From the NCBI GenBank assembly GCA_963575745.1, contig CAUYUJ010020279.1, positions 96,388-160,387 of the forward strand: a DNA stretch of 64,000 nt. Reading direction: 5' to 3'. Of this stretch, positions 1 to 10,388 are shown one piece after another; within the stretch, counting starts at the first letter, position 1; each line of letters starts with the position of its first letter. The notes beneath the pieces are model-generated. The model searched no databases and was not told where the DNA came from. It saw only the letters and a list, made by a program, of their open reading frames with translations. This DNA comes from Prorocentrum cordatum. Lineage: Eukaryota > Sar > Dinophyceae > Prorocentrales > Prorocentraceae. The translations under genes and the position numbers were made by a program.

Positions 1-59
1 GACAGTTTATATTGTGTCCGCCTTTTCAGCGTCCCCCCGCTCGAAACGGTCAAAGAGGC

Positions 60-430
60 CTTGGCCCAAGGCCCGCCCCCAGACGCCCCCAAGATACCCC
101 CAGAAAGGCCCCAAGTCGACTCCACGGGGGCCCCAAAACAGCCACAGAAGCCCCCAAGAGGGCCCCAACAGGCCCTAAGAAGGCGTCAGCACAATCCCAA
201 GACTTGTCCGGGAAGGGGGCACCACCTGACATTTCGACCTCTTCACTTCAAGATGGTGCCATGGGCCCCCAACGTGCCTCCCAAGGGGCCCTAAGAGAAG
301 AGGCCCCCGTATGCCCACATGGAGGCCCAAGAGGCCCCCAGGAGGCCCCAGAGAGACCCCAGAGAGGCCCAAGGAGGCCCCAAGAGACTCCTCAATGTAT
401 CCCAAAGGCCCCCGACAAGCATCCCAGCTG
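60..430 (+). repeat. Decamer repeat block (CCCCAAGAGG type)
   Basis: A run of imperfect 10-11 bp units such as GGCCCCAAGA and CCCCAGAGAG fills this stretch. The same kind of block occurs at 4,365-4,520, 24,170-24,480 and, in reverse orientation, 10,960-11,262. Open frames through it are by-products of the purine/pyrimidine bias. Confidence 0.75.
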
Positions 431-849
431 ACCCCTACATGCATCCGATCCGCCGACCCTTTTCTGGATGGTCCTCCCCCATCAGACCCCCCACTGCAAA
501 ATCAATCCCGCACAAGCTGCTTCCTTCGCCTTTGCCTACGACCCCAAATGAATACTCGCCAACTCATTGCGCCTCTGCCCACTAACCAGTAACACCAACA
601 CGGGCAAATGACAGATCCGCGCACGAGGTACCCAATCAGCGCGCACGGTTCTCACGCATTTCTTTGTTGTTCAACGTTCGCTCAATTGGTGGCGGCAATC
701 AAACAGTGACGGCTCGGCAACACCACCTCGAACAGGCAACCGGAAACATTCTGCATGCGCGGATCACCAGGGGCAACCACACCACCGCATCGGGACTTGG
801 GCGACCTTTTTATTCAACGAAGAGAACACGGCTACCACCTATACAAGGA
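431..849. other. No gene recognised
   Basis: Mixed-composition sequence. No conserved motif, RNA gene or clear repeat was seen. Confidence 0.5.
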
Positions 850-1012
850 CGCAAACAAACCTACCTCGGAGTTGACCACCCTCGCTTCCAAGAGATACCA
901 AGCGACGCCAAACTACGGCCTGCGCTGGTCATGCCGCTTGACGAGGAGGCGCGTGGTATGACTTGGGTTTGCCTGGAAGCGAAAGCGGGGTAGGAAATTC
1001 ACGCTCTGATAT
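850..1012 (+). repeat. Dispersed 160-bp repeat, copy 1
   Basis: This stretch is nearly identical to 13,998-14,160 (shared text runs from CGCAAACAAACCTACCTCG to AATTCACGCTCTGA). It carries no intact coding frame. The two copies are 13 kb apart in the same orientation. Confidence 0.8.
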
Positions 1013-1015
1013 ACA

Positions 1016-1118
1016 GAGCATGTGTCGGTGTCGTGCGTGTTTTTTTTTGCTCGATGGTCCAGGATGGTCCGCGATGGTTCTCGCCGAGAAAACATGCACA
1101 CGTACGAGCGATGCCAAG
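1016..1118 (+). mobile_element. F6 miniature element, 5'-truncated copy
   Basis: The right half of family F6 is present: a T-rich core, the GGTTCTCGCCGAGAAAA segment and the right terminus CGTACGAGCGATGCCAAG. The left inverted terminus is missing. Better copies lie at 44,906, 59,559 and 59,823. Confidence 0.65.
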
Positions 1119-1189
1119 TTTTACTCAGCGAAAAGAAAACGGCGACCACCTATGCAGACAGATGAAGCAACAAAGCGCGGAGGGAGAGA

Positions 1190-1639
1190 ACATACATGTA
1201 CAAGTTGGCTCCTCGTGCTGCGCGCGGCGGCTGCTCAGGGGTCTGGCAGCCGCGGCGGCTCACCTCCTCCACCTTCCCCTCCTCCGGCTCCTCTTCCCCC
1301 TCCACATCCCCCTCCTCCTCCTGTTCGTCCTCCTCCTGCTGCCCCACATCCTCCTCCACTTACTCCTCCTTCTCACAATCCTGTCTTTCCCCCCCCCCCA
1401 CAACCTCGCTCTCGTTGTTTGCGTTCGGCCCGTCTCCCAGGAATTCCCCCCGAACACGCATTATTCGCAGGACCCGCACTCCAGGGAGCAATGTCTATCC
1501 GAACTTGCCAAATTCTTCCCTGACGTCCCCGTCCTCCTCTTTTTTTCCGTATTTCTTATGCGCGAAACTCTTCCCTGTCGCACCCCGAAGCACGTCAGTA
1601 AGGCGTGCCGGGCGTGTCGCCTGTGAGTTCCTCGCGCTT
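1190..1639. other. Pyrimidine-rich stretch, no gene seen
   Basis: 1,260-1,400 is CTCC-rich low-complexity DNA; the rest is unremarkable. The overlapping open frames are compositional. Confidence 0.5.
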
Positions 1640-1860
1640 CTGATAGCCGTGAAGCTGAACAGTTGCAAGAGATTCGCGGATGGATGGCGGGCCGCCTTCG
1701 ACATTTGGCTCCCGCCCGAACGCAACGCACATTCGACGTAACAAGTTGCAATAACTTCGCAGATGGAAAGCGGGTCATTTTCAAAATGCGGCCCTCGCTT
1801 TCGTACAACGCGCAATCATTTTAAACCTTGCCAGACCTTCGTGGATGGAGTGCGGCCGTG
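1640..1860 (+). repeat. Degenerate ~90-bp repeat (about 2 units)
   Basis: Units resemble the array at 6,035-6,400: GCGGGTCATTTTCAAAATG, then a G+C-rich segment, then TTCG(C/T)(A/G)GATGGA. The copies here are more diverged. Confidence 0.6.
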
Positions 1861-3416
1861 TCCCTCTCTCTTCTACCTCCTCCACTTGCGCGCTCTCGTC
1901 TTCTGCGTCCGCGTTCTCGACAAATTGGCTCGCAACCGCCGTTCGACGCCATCGCCTGTTTCATCTCCTCGAGTCGAACTTGAAATGGCATCCGGCACTC
2001 CGCTTGCACTTCAAGGCACCATTCTTCTGGGAACGCGCGAACTCCGGCCTCACCTCGAATTCGAAGTACGGAAGCTGCCCCAAGCAAATACCGAATGTCG
2101 CGCGCTTGTCACTCGCAATTTCAATGGGCATCGCGCGCACGAGTTGAACTTCAAGATGACATGCGCGAAACGCGGTCCACCAGCGAACCAGGATTTCGGG
2201 ATGCTCCTCCTGCGAACGCCCGAGCACTCGTGTTTGCTAGGTTGCGCGCAGAGAAGCCGAGGCCCACGTAATTCACGCGTGCTACAGGGTCCGGCTTGAA
2301 TAAGAAACCCTTACTTTTCAAAAGGGCTCGGTCGTTCCGTTGGTTTGCACGCGTTCCGCTACCTTTTTGGCGGCGAGCCCCTTCTGGTGTTCCTTCGGAT
2401 TTCGTAAACATACTTGGAAAAAAAAGGGTTTCGTTTCTTGTACCTCCCTTCCCATCGTCACGTGCTCCGCGTCCCTTGCGCTGCTGATGCGGCCCCGCCG
2501 CGGGAACCCCGCGCGGCACGCCGCGGGCGTCAATTGTTGCTCCAATCGCGTCGCCGCACCGGCCGCTCCTTTGGCGACAACGCCCTGCTTGTCGCAGCCC
2601 CCGTTGACTACCTCTTTGCCTCTGCTTCCACGATCCTTGTTCGCTGATTTGATATAGTGGCCCGCGCCCTGGGAAATCGCCCGCCGACCTGGCGCGTAGC
2701 ACGCCAGCGGCTCCGCTTCCGCCTCGCCCCCCTTCTGCGCATGTCCGACGCGGCCTCTCGCCGCTCCCTTTCGCGTTTGCTGATCGCAGGCCCTTTCCCA
2801 CCCTCTTTCAACAGAAAAGCGCCAAGTCCTTCCAATCCGAACGTCGTGCGCAGACAACGTTGTCTTCCCACTCCGCGCGTGATGTGCTGGTTCCGCGCCG
2901 ACGCATTCCCCGCGACGCTCCGCCCGGACGCACATGCGCTCGTCCGCGCCGCCCCGCCTCTCGGTTCCCCCGCGCCCACCGCCCCGCGCCTGCGCCCGCG
3001 CCCTGCGCGCCACGCAGCGTTTGCCGCCGGCGAGGTCCCTCCCCGCCGCGCACTATCGGGCGGCCATGCCTCTGAAACTCCTACGTCGTGAACGTTTCCG
3101 CACCGCCCGTGCTCGTCTTGCGGCGGCCACTTCGCCCCCCCCTCTCTCCCCGCGCACGCTTTCCCCTTCGGAGGACATCCGACAGCTCCTTCGTATCACG
3201 GTGTCATTGCATGGTTTCCTCTCGACAGGGCGACCAATCAACAGGGCCCTCTCGCCGTCGCACTCGCGTGAATGGAGCAGGGGCCGACCGTCCCAGCATC
3301 CCAACAGGCCCGCCTCGAAATGTTCCTCAAACCCAACAGTGTTCTCATAACGAGAGCAATATTCTCAGAACATAAGCCTGCTGCGATATATCAATACGGT
3401 CTCCGCCATATAGGTT
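1861..3416. other. No gene recognised
   Basis: GC-rich sequence (2.65-3.06 kb especially). It has many overlapping open frames on both strands, all rich in Arg, Ala and Pro, as expected from composition. No domain motif or obvious repeat was found. Confidence 0.45.
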
Positions 3417-3850
3417 CTAAGAGCACTTCGTGTGTACCAAGCCAGTTATTAAAACATTCGTTGGTGGGCCAATAGGCAAGCCAGGACGCTTCGCCACTGC
3501 TTGAGTGATGGCCACGTAGCTGGGCATCCGACTCACGCCGCGCCCCCTCTCCATGTCCGCGATCACCGCGGGAATTGTCCACTCTAGTGCGAAGCGCGCC
3601 ATCGCTGCCATCGACGGTGCGATTACAACTTGGGGGTGCCTCACGGCGTGCACGAGTGTCTTTCGATACCCGCCCGAAGATCACGGACGCCTTCCCGAAG
3701 GAACCATTAAGGACAGCCCGGCCCCCCAGCCTGGAATATGCCAGTCTTTCGAAAGAAGATCCAACACGGTGACTTTTGGCAGGTGCGACAGAAGCACATC
3801 CCACGTATTCATCCTCAATCAAAACACTCACATGTTTCGTGGCTGTTCGT
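3417..3850 (-). pseudogene. Possible decayed coding region, unknown protein
   Basis: Two adjacent minus-strand frames carry text that looks like protein rather than composition noise. The upstream frame reads KHVSVLIEDEYVGCAS near 3.8 kb. After an apparent frameshift near 3.65 kb a second frame reads FALEWTIPAVIADMERGRG and YVAITQAVAKRPG. Neither part matches a family I recognise. It could be a remnant of a gene or of a transposon protein, or chance. Confidence 0.25.
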
Positions 3851-3859
3851 CTACACGCG

Positions 3860-4364
3860 GCCTCCACCCGGCTCCCACACACACCACGACCACCCCAAGG
3901 CAGCACTTTGACTGCTGACACCATCAATGGGCAGACCCACGAATCCGCACAAGCCCCAACCCACAAAGAAAAAACAGGGCCACGGCCATCTGGGAAGGGG
4001 CAGTGGTCCTCTCCGACCCCCACGAAGCCACCGCGACAAACCATGGCTACATGAGCCCCCCAAACCCCGATACATATCTACGGGTCGGCGGATGTGGCGC
4101 AAGCCTGGATCATTTTCCACGTCCGAAGTTGACGCGCTGAGCGGCAGCGTTTCTTCGGCGAACGCCTTGAAGAACTTGAAGCAACGTATCCAATGCCCCC
4201 AAGTACTACACGTTTGCTTCACATTGAATTGCAACACGTTCGAATGTCCCCCCCTACCCCCTACCCCCCACCCCAGAGTCGGCCCCAATCCGTCGACCCA
4301 AAAATGGAGGAACCAATTTCTGGTCCCAACAGCCTATATCAACGTATGAAAAATGTGTGATTTG
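3860..4364. other. No gene recognised
   Basis: Mixed composition. Short C-rich runs lie near 4,245-4,280. Nothing else was identified. Confidence 0.45.
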
Positions 4365-4520
4365 GGCCCCTTGGGCCTCTTGAGGGTCAACAGGCGCCAA
4401 GACGGCTCAAGACGGCTCAAGACGGCTTCAATACGCGCCAAGACGGCCCCCAAACAGCACAAGATGGCCTGAAGAGGGCCCAGCAAGCCCCCAATGCAGC
4501 CCAAGCGGCCCCCCCGAGAG
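4365..4520 (+). repeat. Decamer repeat block (CAAGACGGCT type)
   Basis: Tandem imperfect units such as GACGGCTCAA and GGCCCCCAAA, of the same style as the block at 60-430. Confidence 0.7.
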
Positions 4521-4990
4521 CGCCTCCTGATGGTAAAACGACCAAAAATAGGTCCCTTGGGTTTTGCAAAGATTTTAACGTTCTCGCTTTTTGTCGACTC
4601 TCAGAAGCCCATGACGGCCCGCGTCCTGGGCGGCTGCGCCGCCAGCGGCCGCCAGCGCGCCGGGGTCGCGGGCCGCCTCCGCTAGGGAGGCGCTCGCCGC
4701 GCCTGCGCCAGCAGGGGCCGGCGCGGTTGCCAGCTGCGGCGCTCCGCAGCCGCCGCGGGCCGCCTCCTGGGAAGCGCTCGCCGTCGACCTCGGCGCTTGT
4801 CTAAAGGGCCGCGCGCGCTTGCAGGGGGAGCCCCCAGGCGCCGTCGAGCGCGTCGCACGACCTCTCGAGGTCGTGCTCGCTCGCGCGGGGGCTGTGCTCG
4901 CGCGTGCCCAGGTGCCAGCGGGCTTGGCTGGCGCGCCGAGCTTGCCCCCTAGCGCGCCCCCTGGCGGGGCGCTGGCGCCCCGGCCCGCGC
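4521..4990. other. GC-rich stretch beside a putative exon
   Basis: Very GC-rich from 4,610 on. If the minus-strand exon at 4,991-5,344 is real, 4.6-4.99 kb would be its 3' untranslated or flanking DNA. No other signal was seen. Confidence 0.4.
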
Positions 4991-5344
4991 TTAGGCCCCC
5001 GCCTGGCTCTGGCCCTGGCGCACGAGGAAGGCGCCGCCCCCGAGCTGCTCGACCGAACAGGCCCAGCCGGCAGCTCGCAAGATCTCGTGGAAATCAGCCG
5101 CCGTGCCCCCGCGCTCCTGCCACGCGGGCGTCGCTGGCGCTGCCGGCGGAGCCGCTGGCGCCGCGGGAGCTGGCGCCGCGGCAGCTAGAGCCAGCGGAGC
5201 CGTGGCTGTCCGCGCTGCTGCTGGCGCTGGCCCGGCCGCTGTCCGGGCGGCGGCGGCCGTCGCGCCGCGCCCCGCGTCGTCCGCTTCCTCCTCGCTCGTG
5301 TCATAGATGTACGAGCGCCGCCCGCTGCTTGCGCCCCTTGCTCA
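4991..5344 (-). CDS. Putative 3'-terminal exon of an unknown protein
   Basis: A minus-strand frame runs from an in-frame TGA at about 5,344 to a TAA at 4,991-4,993 and has no ATG, so it can only be a downstream exon. It begins with SYIYDTSEEEADDAG (acidic). A long Ala/Pro linker follows, then the C terminus WQERGGTAADFHEILRAAG followed by WACSVEQLGGGAFLVRQG. The varied, amphipathic C-terminal text argues for real coding sequence. A splice acceptor such as CAAG or GCAGCAG before the acidic segment is possible. I do not recognise the protein. The upstream DNA on this strand is a (CTC)n tract, so the rest of the gene is not visible. It may also be a gene fragment. Confidence 0.35.
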
Positions 5345-5537
5345 AACGCGCACACACACATGCACCATTATGCGGGTGCTCACTCGTCGCCCAGGACCAC
5401 TGACCAGCCATATCCAAGCCATATCCAACGCCTCCTCCTCCACCTCCTGCTCCGCTTCCTCGCCCGTTCACCTCCCTCCTCATACGTCCTCAAATCTCCG
5501 TCCTCCGTCCTCATCCTGCACCTCCTCGGATCGGTCC

Positions 5538-5663
5538 TCCTCTTCTCCTCCCTCCTCCTGCTGCCCCTCCTCCTCCTCCTCCTCCTCCTCCTCCTCCTCC
5601 TCCTCCTCCTAATCCTCCTCCTCCTCCCCCTCCTCCTCCTGCTCCTCCTCCTCCTGCTCCTTA
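5538..5663 (+). repeat. (CTC)n microsatellite
   Basis: Long TCC/CTC trinucleotide run with a few interruptions. Confidence 0.9.
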
Positions 5664-5679
5664 ACACTCGGGAAAACAA

Positions 5680-5775
5680 GAAGGCACCGATACTGCAACT
5701 CCGCGGACCTCTTCCAGGCTGCGTCCCGACCAGAACTTCGGAGCGGACCCAGCCACCTCCTCTGATACACCTCAG
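5680..5775 (+). repeat. Dispersed repeat (ACCGATAC family), diverged copy
   Basis: Resembles 14,298-14,375 and 24,733-24,840: GGCACCGATACTGCAACTCC, then GGACCTCTTCC, then a CGGAGCGGA-like end. Confidence 0.5.
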
Positions 5776-6034
5776 ATTCCTGATCTCTGATCAGGGTTCG
5801 GGCTAATTGAACAATGGTGATTGGGTTCTCGCTTCCCACGTTACGTCTTCGCTTCGCTTCCGCTGCAACATGCCCCCAAACCCCGTTTCGCTCGAGCCCT
5901 GCTCTCTCCTCCTGGCACATCCCCGAATCCTAATCCTCCCAAGTGCCTTCTCCTTATGAATAGCTACTCCCTGTCCGACGTCAGTTTTTAAGGCGGGCTG
6001 GGCGTTTCGTCTGAGACTTCCACACCATGTATGA

Positions 6035-6400
6035 CCTTGAATCTTAAACATTGGCAACAGCTTCGCAAATGGAGGGCGGGCCGTTTTCAAAATGTGGCTC
6101 GCGCCTTAGCGCCGCGCAATGTCTTGTTTCAGAAATTTGTACCAGTTTCACGGATTGAAGGCGGGTCGTTTTCAAAATGTGGCTCTCGCCTTAGCGCCGC
6201 GCATACTCGTTTTCAGAATTCGTGAGCGCTTCACGGGCTGAAGGCGGGTGGTTTTCAAAATGTGGCTCTCGCCATAAAACCGCGCACATTCGTTTCAAAC
6301 TTCGAAGCGGTTTCACGGATTGAGTACGGTGCCTTTTCAAAACGTGGTTCTCACCTCAGCGTCGCGCGCATTCTTGAATAGAACTTGTAGGAGTGTCACG
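6035..6400 (+). repeat. ~90-bp tandem repeat, 4 units
   Basis: Four diverged units, each carrying GGCGGGTCGTTTTCAAAATG, GGCTCTCGCC, a CCGCGCA step and TTTCACGGATTGAAGG. A related pair lies at 1,640-1,860. Confidence 0.8.
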
Positions 6401-6733
6401 GATTTCCACGATCGGCGTAGCAAACATGGTGTTTTGAAAGGATTCACGATTATGAGGACGCAACAGTTACGATAATTCACGGTGTTGAAGTCCCAGGAAT
6501 GGAGTTCTGGCAATATTCAGGATCGTCAAGACGCAGCAGTCAAATTTACCCGTGGCGTTGCAATACCGTTAACAATTTTGTTGGCTTGCTTCAGGGTCTT
6601 CAAACGGTTGTCTTCCAACGATCCAGGTCCCTCTGTGGAAATGAACCGTTGAAGGGGCCTGTGAAGAGAAAGCAGGGGAGCTTGGGGAGAGGGGCTTGTT
6701 CCAACATCGTTGGTGACTCGTGGGTTTACACTG
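6401..6733. other. No gene recognised
   Basis: AT-richer sequence than its surroundings. No motif identified. Confidence 0.45.
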
Positions 6734-6790
6734 CTCCTCCTCCCCCTCCTCCTCCTCCTCCTCCTCCTCCTCCGCCCTCCTCCTAGGCCT
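6734..6790 (+). repeat. (CTC)n microsatellite
   Basis: CTCCTCCTC run with a single CCCTCC interruption. Confidence 0.85.
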
Positions 6791-7008
6791 CCTCCTCCTT
6801 CTCATTCTCCTTCTCCTCGAATCGCGCCGGCGCGGCGGACGGCGACAGCCGGGGGCCGCGTTGCCGCACATCTGCGGGCCCGCCCGGCGCACAGGCGCCG
6901 CAGAGGGAGCGCGCCCGGGGGTCGGCGCCGCGCGCGCGGGGGGCGAGCGCAGCGCAGCCTGCGCCGCCGCCCCGCCGCAGCGGTCGGGCGCGCCGACCGA
7001 CACTGCAC

Positions 7009-7157
7009 GTGGGTCGGGCATGTCCTCTTACAGGCGGATTCTGGGAGAAAGAGGAAGAAGAGCCAAAACATGTCAAACATGGGCGGAACATCGCCCCCAG
7101 ACTACTTGCTCCCATTTCAAAAAATATTCCTCCTGTGCAGGGACATGCCCGACTTAA
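7009..7157 (+). mobile_element. F1 miniature inverted-repeat element
   Basis: Left end GGTCGGGCATGTCCTCTTA and right end TGTGCAGGGACATGCCCGAC are inverted repeats of about 25 bp. Flanks CACTGCAC and CATTACAC match at 6 of 8 bases, suggesting an old 8-bp target duplication. No coding capacity. Confidence 0.85.
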
Positions 7158-7405
7158 CATTACACCTGGAGCAATCCTGCGCAGGCTCATCCTGGGCCCA
7201 GGGCCGCCGTATACACTCGACCCGTATCATGAGGATGCACGATAAGGACGCAAGGGCCTTGGAAGGCCGTTTCGAAGCCTTTCGGGCGGGGCGCGGCCAG
7301 CGAAAGCGGGCAAGGATGGGCAGAGGAGGCAAGGATGCAGGGGCACCCTTCGGAAGGTTCCCCATCTTTGCTATGCGGGTTGACTGTACGCCCCCTTGGC
7401 TTGGG

Positions 7406-7565
7406 ATTAGGTCGGGCCTGTCCCCCTGCAGGCCGATGTTGGACGATCAATGAAAAATGCCCACATCAATACTATTAAAAGTGTAGAAAATTGTAAAATA
7501 AAATCCCCATTGAATTTGTTCCTATTTTTGAAGATCCCCCCTGTAGAGGGACAGGCCCGACTTAA
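7406..7565 (+). mobile_element. F1 miniature inverted-repeat element with 8-bp flanking repeat
   Basis: Left TTAGGTCGGGCCTGTCCCC and right GGGACAGGCCCGACTTAA are inverted. The element is bracketed by GGCTTGGG at 7,398-7,405 and again at 7,566-7,573. A perfect 8-bp flanking repeat fits hAT-type transposition. The AT-rich core has no coding frame. Confidence 0.9.
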
Positions 7566-7573
7566 GGCTTGGG

Positions 7574-7912
7574 CAAGGAGGCACAGGCACCGATCCCGGG
7601 CCCAGACTCGGCCTGGCCAGGATCGGTGTACGTTTCCTTGGGCGCATCGCCGGCGCGTGCGGCGGGAGACGAGCACGGCGGGCACTGCTTCGGGGGCTCG
7701 GTCTAGAGCGGGGGAGGAGGAGGAGGCTTACGGTGGCCGTGGAGTGGGATCCAGACACCACAACCCCTCGTGCACCTCTGCTGGGGCCCGCAAGAGGCAC
7801 ATCAGGGGCAATTCATGGCCACGTTCCAGCAGTCCTCCCTCCCCCCACCCGTTGCTGTCCTCACCAGGCCCCGGGACTGTCCACAAAACGACCCAGGGCA
7901 GCAAATCCGCTA
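7574..7912. other. No gene recognised
   Basis: Spacer between an F1 and an F2 element, with a small GGAGGAGG run at about 7,711. Nothing else was identified. Confidence 0.45.
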
Positions 7913-8088
7913 CAGTCGGGGCGTTGACCTAAGGAACCCTAAGTAAGGAACGAGGCCCCTTCCTCCGATGAGTTGAGCTTCGATTTCCCATGGAAAACCT
8001 CAGGAAAACAGGAGGCAACCTGCAGAACACTCAAGGAACACCGAGCCCCTCCCCAACGAAAAGGGTCCCTTCCTCAGGGCCCCGACCG
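7913..8088 (+). mobile_element. F2 miniature element (Tc1/mariner-like ends)
   Basis: Starts TA-CAGTCGGGGCGTTGACC and ends CAGGGCCCCGACCG, an 11-bp inverted terminus beginning CAGT. The right-hand TA is mutated. Sister copies lie at 15,317 and 48,271. Confidence 0.8.
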
Positions 8089-8256
8089 TGCCTGGAGCAA
8101 GGGGCCCCAGCTTCTGGGGCCCACGCTGTGGAAAAAGTCGCCCGTGCGGCGAGGGGCCGAGCGGTGAGGCGCGTTTTTCTTTGAGCTCTCGGGGCCACCG
8201 CGCGGTCCGTCACTGGAGGGAGAGGGCGTAAAACAAGGCTAGGATCGGGGTAAATC

Positions 8257-8307
8257 GCTCCAGAGCGTTCCGGAGCGCTCTCAGAGCGTGCCGGAACGCT
8301 CTGGAGC
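8257..8307. repeat. Near-perfect hairpin
   Basis: GCTCCAGAGCGTTCCGG is followed after 17 bases by its exact reverse complement CCGGAACGCTCTGGAGC. The loop itself contains AGAGCG/CGCTCT steps. Confidence 0.85.
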
Positions 8308-8424
8308 GGCCGCGGCGCCCAATGCATCCTCCGAACCCGCCGATTCTCAGAGACTTCGAGTTGTCCCGATCCGATTTTGTCCCGATCTTCGCGTCGTTTT
8401 GGGGCGGGCTGCACGAGCACGAGC

Positions 8425-8552
8425 GGGCGGAGCTCCGCGCGGACGTCTTGGCTCGGCGCTGGACTCCCCCCATCCCTGGGGCGGAGGGAGCGCGCAGAGG
8501 CCGGCGCCGGAGGCGCCGCCAGAGGGCTGAGGCGCAGATCCAAGATATTCGC
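8425..8552 (+). mobile_element. F5 GC-hairpin element, degenerate copy
   Basis: Shares the GAGCTCCGCGCGGAC, CTCGGCGCTGG and CGCCGGAGGCGCCGCCAG modules of family F5 and a right-end GCGCGGAGTTCC. The outer termini are lost. Confidence 0.65.
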
Positions 8553-8560
8553 GCGGAGTT

Positions 8561-8567
8561 CCAAACC

Positions 8568-8609
<42 letters not shown>

Positions 8610-9390
8610 AGTATACATTTATATATATACACATATACATATCTAGATGTATGTGTGCGTATGTGTGCACGTATGTATGTGTGTATGTATGTATGTATGT
8701 ATGCATGCATGGATGTATGTGTGTATGGATGTGTGTATGTACGTACGTCTGTATGTATGTATAAAATGTATGTATGTATGTATGTATGTATGTATGTATG
8801 TGTGTATGTATGTATGTATGTATGTATGTATGTGTGTATGTATGTATGTCTGTCTGTCTGTCTGTATGTGTGTATGTATGTATGTCTATATATATGCAAA
8901 TATGCATGTATGTATGTGTGCATTCATGTATGTGTATAAATTGTATGTATGTATGTATGTATGTATGTATGTATGTATGTATGTATGTATGTATGTATGT
9001 ATGTATGTATGTATGTATGTATGTATGTATATATGCATGTATATATGTATGTATGTACGTATGGGTGTATGTATGTATGTATGTATGTATGTATGTGTGT
9101 ATGTATGTATGTATGTATGTGTGTGTATGTATGTATGTATGTATGTATATATATGTATGTATATATGTCTGTATGTATGTATGCATGCATGCATGCATGC
9201 ATGTATGTATAAAATGTATGTATGTATGTATGTATGTATGTATGTATGTGTATATATAAATGTATATATGTATGTGTTGGTATTGTTGTTGTAGTAATTG
9301 GTGGTGTATATGTGCGTGTGCGTGAGTGCGTGAGTGCGTGCGTGCGTGTGTGCGTGTGTGTGTGTGTGCGTGTGTGTGTGGTTATGCAGG
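8561..9390 (+). repeat. (AT)n, (ATGT)n and (GT)n compound microsatellite
   Basis: (AT)n from 8,566 passes into more than 600 bp of TATG/TGTG units, then GTGCGTGT repeats to 9,390. All open frames here (Tyr/Met/Cys/Val or His/Thr/Tyr/Ile repeats) are artefacts. Confidence 0.95.
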
Positions 9391-9632
9391 CAGGGGGACC
9401 CCGGGGGGGGCAGCGTGGGTTGTGTGTGTATGCGCGTGTGTATGTGTTCGCGAGCAGGGGGACCCCCAGGGGGGCTGGGGCCACTGGGGCCCGCACCCGT
9501 CCGCGCCATTCCACGTGTCCTCGGGTGGCCGATGCCCCCGAAGATCGCTCCCCCAGGCGGCGGTGGTAAACAAGTCGTGGGTCGCCGCCAAGCTTCTCAT
9601 CCTCCAAGTCGCCGCGCCCCTACTGCAGGTTC
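9391..9632. other. No gene recognised
   Basis: GC-rich spacer. The phrase GGGGGACCCC occurs twice (about 9,394 and 9,457). No gene. Confidence 0.45.
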
Positions 9633-10021
9633 GTGCCGTGTCGACCCTGGCGCTGGTTCCTGACACCGCGCTGGATCGTTCAACCTTGAACGATCGGCCC
9701 TCTCCGCAACGTCCGATCGTTCAACATCGACCGATTCTGGGCCGCCGTCGGCGTTCAACGTTGAACGTCGGCGTTCAACGTCCGTCGGCGTTCAACGTTG
9801 AACGTCCGTCGGCGTTCAACGTTGAACGTCGGCGTTCAACGTTGAACGTCGGCAACGTCGGCGTTGAACGTCGGCGCTCAACGTCGACGGCGGCAACGTC
9901 GACAACGTTGAACGTCGGCGTTCAACGTTGAACGGCCCTCTCCGCAACGTCCGTCGGCGTTCAACGTTGAACGTCGGCGGCGGGGTCGCCGGCGGTCGAC
10001 ACGACGCGAACCTGCCGCAGC
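9633..10021 (+). mobile_element. F4 element with internally amplified palindromes
   Basis: Left end GCAGGTTCGTGCCGTGTCGA and right end GGTCGACACGACGCGAACC are inverted repeats. Inside, the TTGAACGATCGGCC core has been expanded into an array of GGCGTTCAACGTTGAACGTC palindromes (9,745-9,975). Normal-size copies lie at 42,533 and 48,512. Confidence 0.85.
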
Positions 10022-10200
10022 CAAAACCGGGTGCTTCGTCGTGGGTCCTCTGCGGAAGGTCCCGATGGGGGCCCCGCGAGGGGCGCCCGAGGCCGAACAG
10101 ACTGCCAGGAGCCGCCCGCCGTGATTCTGTGGAGCGCGTCTGGGCATTAGGATATCGAAGAGGAGGAGGAAGAGGAGGAGGACGAGGAGGAGGAGGGATA
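10022..10200. other. Short spacer
   Basis: GC-rich, ending in a GGAGGA run that leads into the AAT tract. Confidence 0.5.
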
Positions 10201-10388
10201 AAACCACTAATAATAATCATAAAAATAATAATAATAATAATAATTTAAATAATAATAACAATAATAATAACAATAATAATAATGATAATAATGATAATAA
10301 TAAAAATAATAAGACTCGCAATTATAATACGAATACGGATGAGAATAATAACAATATAAACAGTAACGAAGATAATAATAATAATACA
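10201..10388 (+). repeat. (AAT)n microsatellite
   Basis: Long AAT/ATA trinucleotide tract with AAC and GAT variants. Very AT-rich against the surrounding DNA. Confidence 0.95.

Noticed and set aside
4360-4430. GGCTCAAGA repeats resembling the 3' end of the dinoflagellate spliced leader
   Set aside because: They are units of the decamer repeat; the CCATTTTGGCTCAAG core is absent here, and I saw no relict anywhere in the window.
8561-9600. Overlapping frames of Met-Tyr-Val-Cys or His-Thr-Tyr-Ile
   Set aside because: They are translations of (ATGT)n.
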